From NCBI GenBank assembly GCA_012964235.1, contig DTUJ01000157.1:1-37677 (forward strand): a stretch of DNA of 37,677 nt, written 5' to 3'. The notes under the pieces were generated by a model. That model worked only from the letters and a program-made list of their open reading frames with translations. It ran no database searches and had not been told where the DNA came from. Origin of the DNA: Fidelibacterota bacterium. GTDB lineage: Bacteria; Fidelibacterota; Marinisomatia; Marinisomatales; UBA8229. This document shows positions 36,422-37,677 of the stretch, one piece after another (the stretch's first letter is position 1; every line of letters begins with the position of its first letter). The translations under genes and the position numbers were made by a program.

Positions 36422-37677
36422 TTATAATATTACTGTTTCATCAACTTTGTCAATTTGATTTGGTTTTAGAAATTTTTTCGCATACTTTTTATAGATTCCT
36501 TCCTTCACAAAAATTTTAAATAAATCTTTATCAATATGGCGATCTTTATTCATAAAACCCATAATCCGCATTGCTTCTGAAAGTTTTTTTCCATCCTTAT
36601 AAGGTCGGTCAGCAGCGGTTAATGCTTCGTAAATATCAGCGATTGCGATCATTTTAGCCTGTGGAGACATTTGGTTTTCAGTTAAGCCCCGTGGATATCC
36701 CGTACCATCTAATTTTTCGTGATGTCCACCAGCGAACTCAGGAATATTTTTTAAATGTTTGGGATATGGTAACTGTTCCAACATTTCAATAGTAATGGAG
36801 ATATGACTGTTAATTATTTCACGTTCTTCGGGAAGCAGTGTCCCCTTGGATATGTTTAAGTTGCGTACTTCATCTTTTGATAAAAAGGGTTTTTTCTTGC
36901 CTTTTTCTTTAAAGGGATATTTTGAAATTCGTATTACCCGTTCCTGCAATTCTTCGAGCATAAATTCACCACCAATATTGCATTGCTCAAGGAATGCTTC
37001 ATCTTCATCTAATTGTTCCATTTGTCTTTTATATTCACCCTTGAGTTTTTTTAAAGCGGTTTTATCACTATTTTTCAACTTATATGTTTTTTTTAAAAAT
37101 TCAATTTCTTTGTCACGACGGAGAACCTCAAATTTATTCTTGATAATATCAATTCGGTCAAAAATTTTCTCTAGTTTTGTTCCTTTATCTACGATATGAG
37201 TAGGGGTAGCTACTTTACCGCAATCATGAAGCCAGGCTGCAATATATAATTCATTTCGTTCATCCGGAGTCATGTCAAAATCCTTATATTTCCCGCTTTT
37301 AATCTTTCCAACAGCATCTGCGAGCATCATTGTAATCTCCGGTACACGACTGCAATGTCCCCCGGTGTACGCAGATTTTTTATCGATAGCGGTTGCAATT
37401 AGTTTAATGAACGATTCAAAAAGAACCTCTAATTCTCTAATTAAATTTTTGTTTGTGATTGCAATAGCAGCTTGACTGGCAAGACTTTCAATCATTTTTA
37501 TCGAGGTAGAAAATGAAACGATTTCACCTGTCTTTGGATTTTTAGAATTCAATAACTGAAGAACACCAATAATATTATCTTCATGGTTTTTCATTGGCAC
37601 CGTTAAAAACGATATTGAACGATATCCATGTCTTTTATCCCACCCTTTTGTACCGGAAAAATCAAATCCTTTCTCTT
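36422..37677 (-). CDS. GAF/HD-GYP domain phosphohydrolase, 5' end outside window
   Basis: The frame stays open to the window edge; the GTG at 37600 is internal, since GAF-like sequence (GWDKRHGYRSISFLTVPM) continues upstream. About 417 residues are visible. A GAF end (IIGVLQLLNSKN, SQAAIAITNKNL) leads to the HD-GYP part: GGHCSRVP, LHDCGKVATP (HD at 37228-37223), NSHISI and HHEKLDGTGYPRG. Between HDxGK and HHE there are about 170 residues, against about 60 in ordinary HD-GYP domains; the excess is charged, coiled-coil-like. HD-GYP enzymes usually hydrolyse cyclic di-GMP. The stop lies 71 bp from the SLC13 start, so the two may be cotranscribed. Confidence 0.9.
   Translation of the reverse strand, partial: EKGFDFSGTKGWDKRHGYRSISFLTVPMKNHEDNIIGVLQLLNSKNPKTGEIVSFSTSIKMIESLASQAAIAITNKNLIRELEVLFESFIKLIATAIDKKSAYTGGHCSRVPEITMMLADAVGKIKSGKYKDFDMTPDERNELYIAAWLHDCGKVATPTHIVDKGTKLEKIFDRIDIIKNKFEVLRRDKEIEFLKKTYKLKNSDKTALKKLKGEYKRQMEQLDEDEAFLEQCNIGGEFMLEELQERVIRISKYPFKEKGKKKPFLSKDEVRNLNISKGTLLPEEREIINSHISITIEMLEQLPYPKHLKNIPEFAGGHHEKLDGTGYPRGLTENQMSPQAKMIAIADIYEALTAADRPYKDGKKLSEAMRIMGFMNKDRHIDKDLFKIFVKEGIYKKYAKKFLKPNQIDKVDETVIL

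Overview
This 37.7 kb window is a compact, AT-rich (about 40% GC by eye) bacterial chromosome segment with a Gram-negative cell plan. It carries a TamA/TamB-type outer-membrane assembly pair, two lipoproteins, gmhA, and class II (B12-dependent) ribonucleotide reductase. The gene content suggests the FCB superphylum, possibly Candidatus Neomarinimicrobiota (Marinimicrobia) or a neighbour: clustered rplM-rpsI-rpsB-tsf-pyrH-frr, efp-accB-accC, a MoxR/DUF58 pair, a bacterial group II geranylgeranylglyceryl-phosphate synthase-like enzyme, and a Bacteroidetes-like promoter before nrdJ. The phylum is an inference. I see no tRNA, rRNA, CRISPR array, prophage or insertion sequence.

Layout. (1) 1-3317: the 3' part of clpC, then dnaK with a clear terminator. 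(2) 3373-9803: envelope assembly genes, tamB overlapping a tamA-like Omp85 gene, then a BamD-like TPR lipoprotein. (3) 9816-12708: MoxR ATPase, DUF58 protein and a BatD/DUF4381-like membrane lipoprotein. (4) 12805-23206: a long tightly packed run of efp, accB, accC, gcvH, a GGGP-synthase-like gene, gmhA, xerC/D, an M50 protease, an easily missed 45-residue membrane microprotein gene, a fused ftcD, mutL and miaA. (5) 23281-26229: pyrR-pyrB-pyrC behind a complete PyrR-type attenuator. (6) 26350-30045: rplM, rpsI, rpsB, tsf, pyrH, frr. (7) 30109 to the right edge, all on the minus strand: nrdJ, a MATE exporter, a decayed thioredoxin gene, an SLC13/RCK transporter and a GAF/HD-GYP protein cut by the window end.

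How the genes work together. Most of the window is housekeeping: protein quality control, outer-membrane assembly, the start of fatty-acid synthesis (AccB/AccC), translation, pyrimidine synthesis (PyrB, PyrC, later PyrH) and deoxynucleotide supply (NrdJ). The attenuator would couple pyrBC transcription to uridine nucleotide levels through PyrR. The GGGP-synthase-like gene sits beside the acetyl-CoA carboxylase genes and next to an LPS heptose gene, so a bacterial fatty-acid membrane may coexist with an archaeal-type ether-lipid step.

The most interesting items are the PyrR attenuator, the unlisted 45-aa gene coupled to the M50 protease, the thioredoxin pseudogene with a destroyed active site but an intact ribosome-binding site, the miaA gene with no standard start codon, and the bacterial ether-lipid enzyme. 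I found no clearly new multi-gene system such as a defence island or a mobile element.
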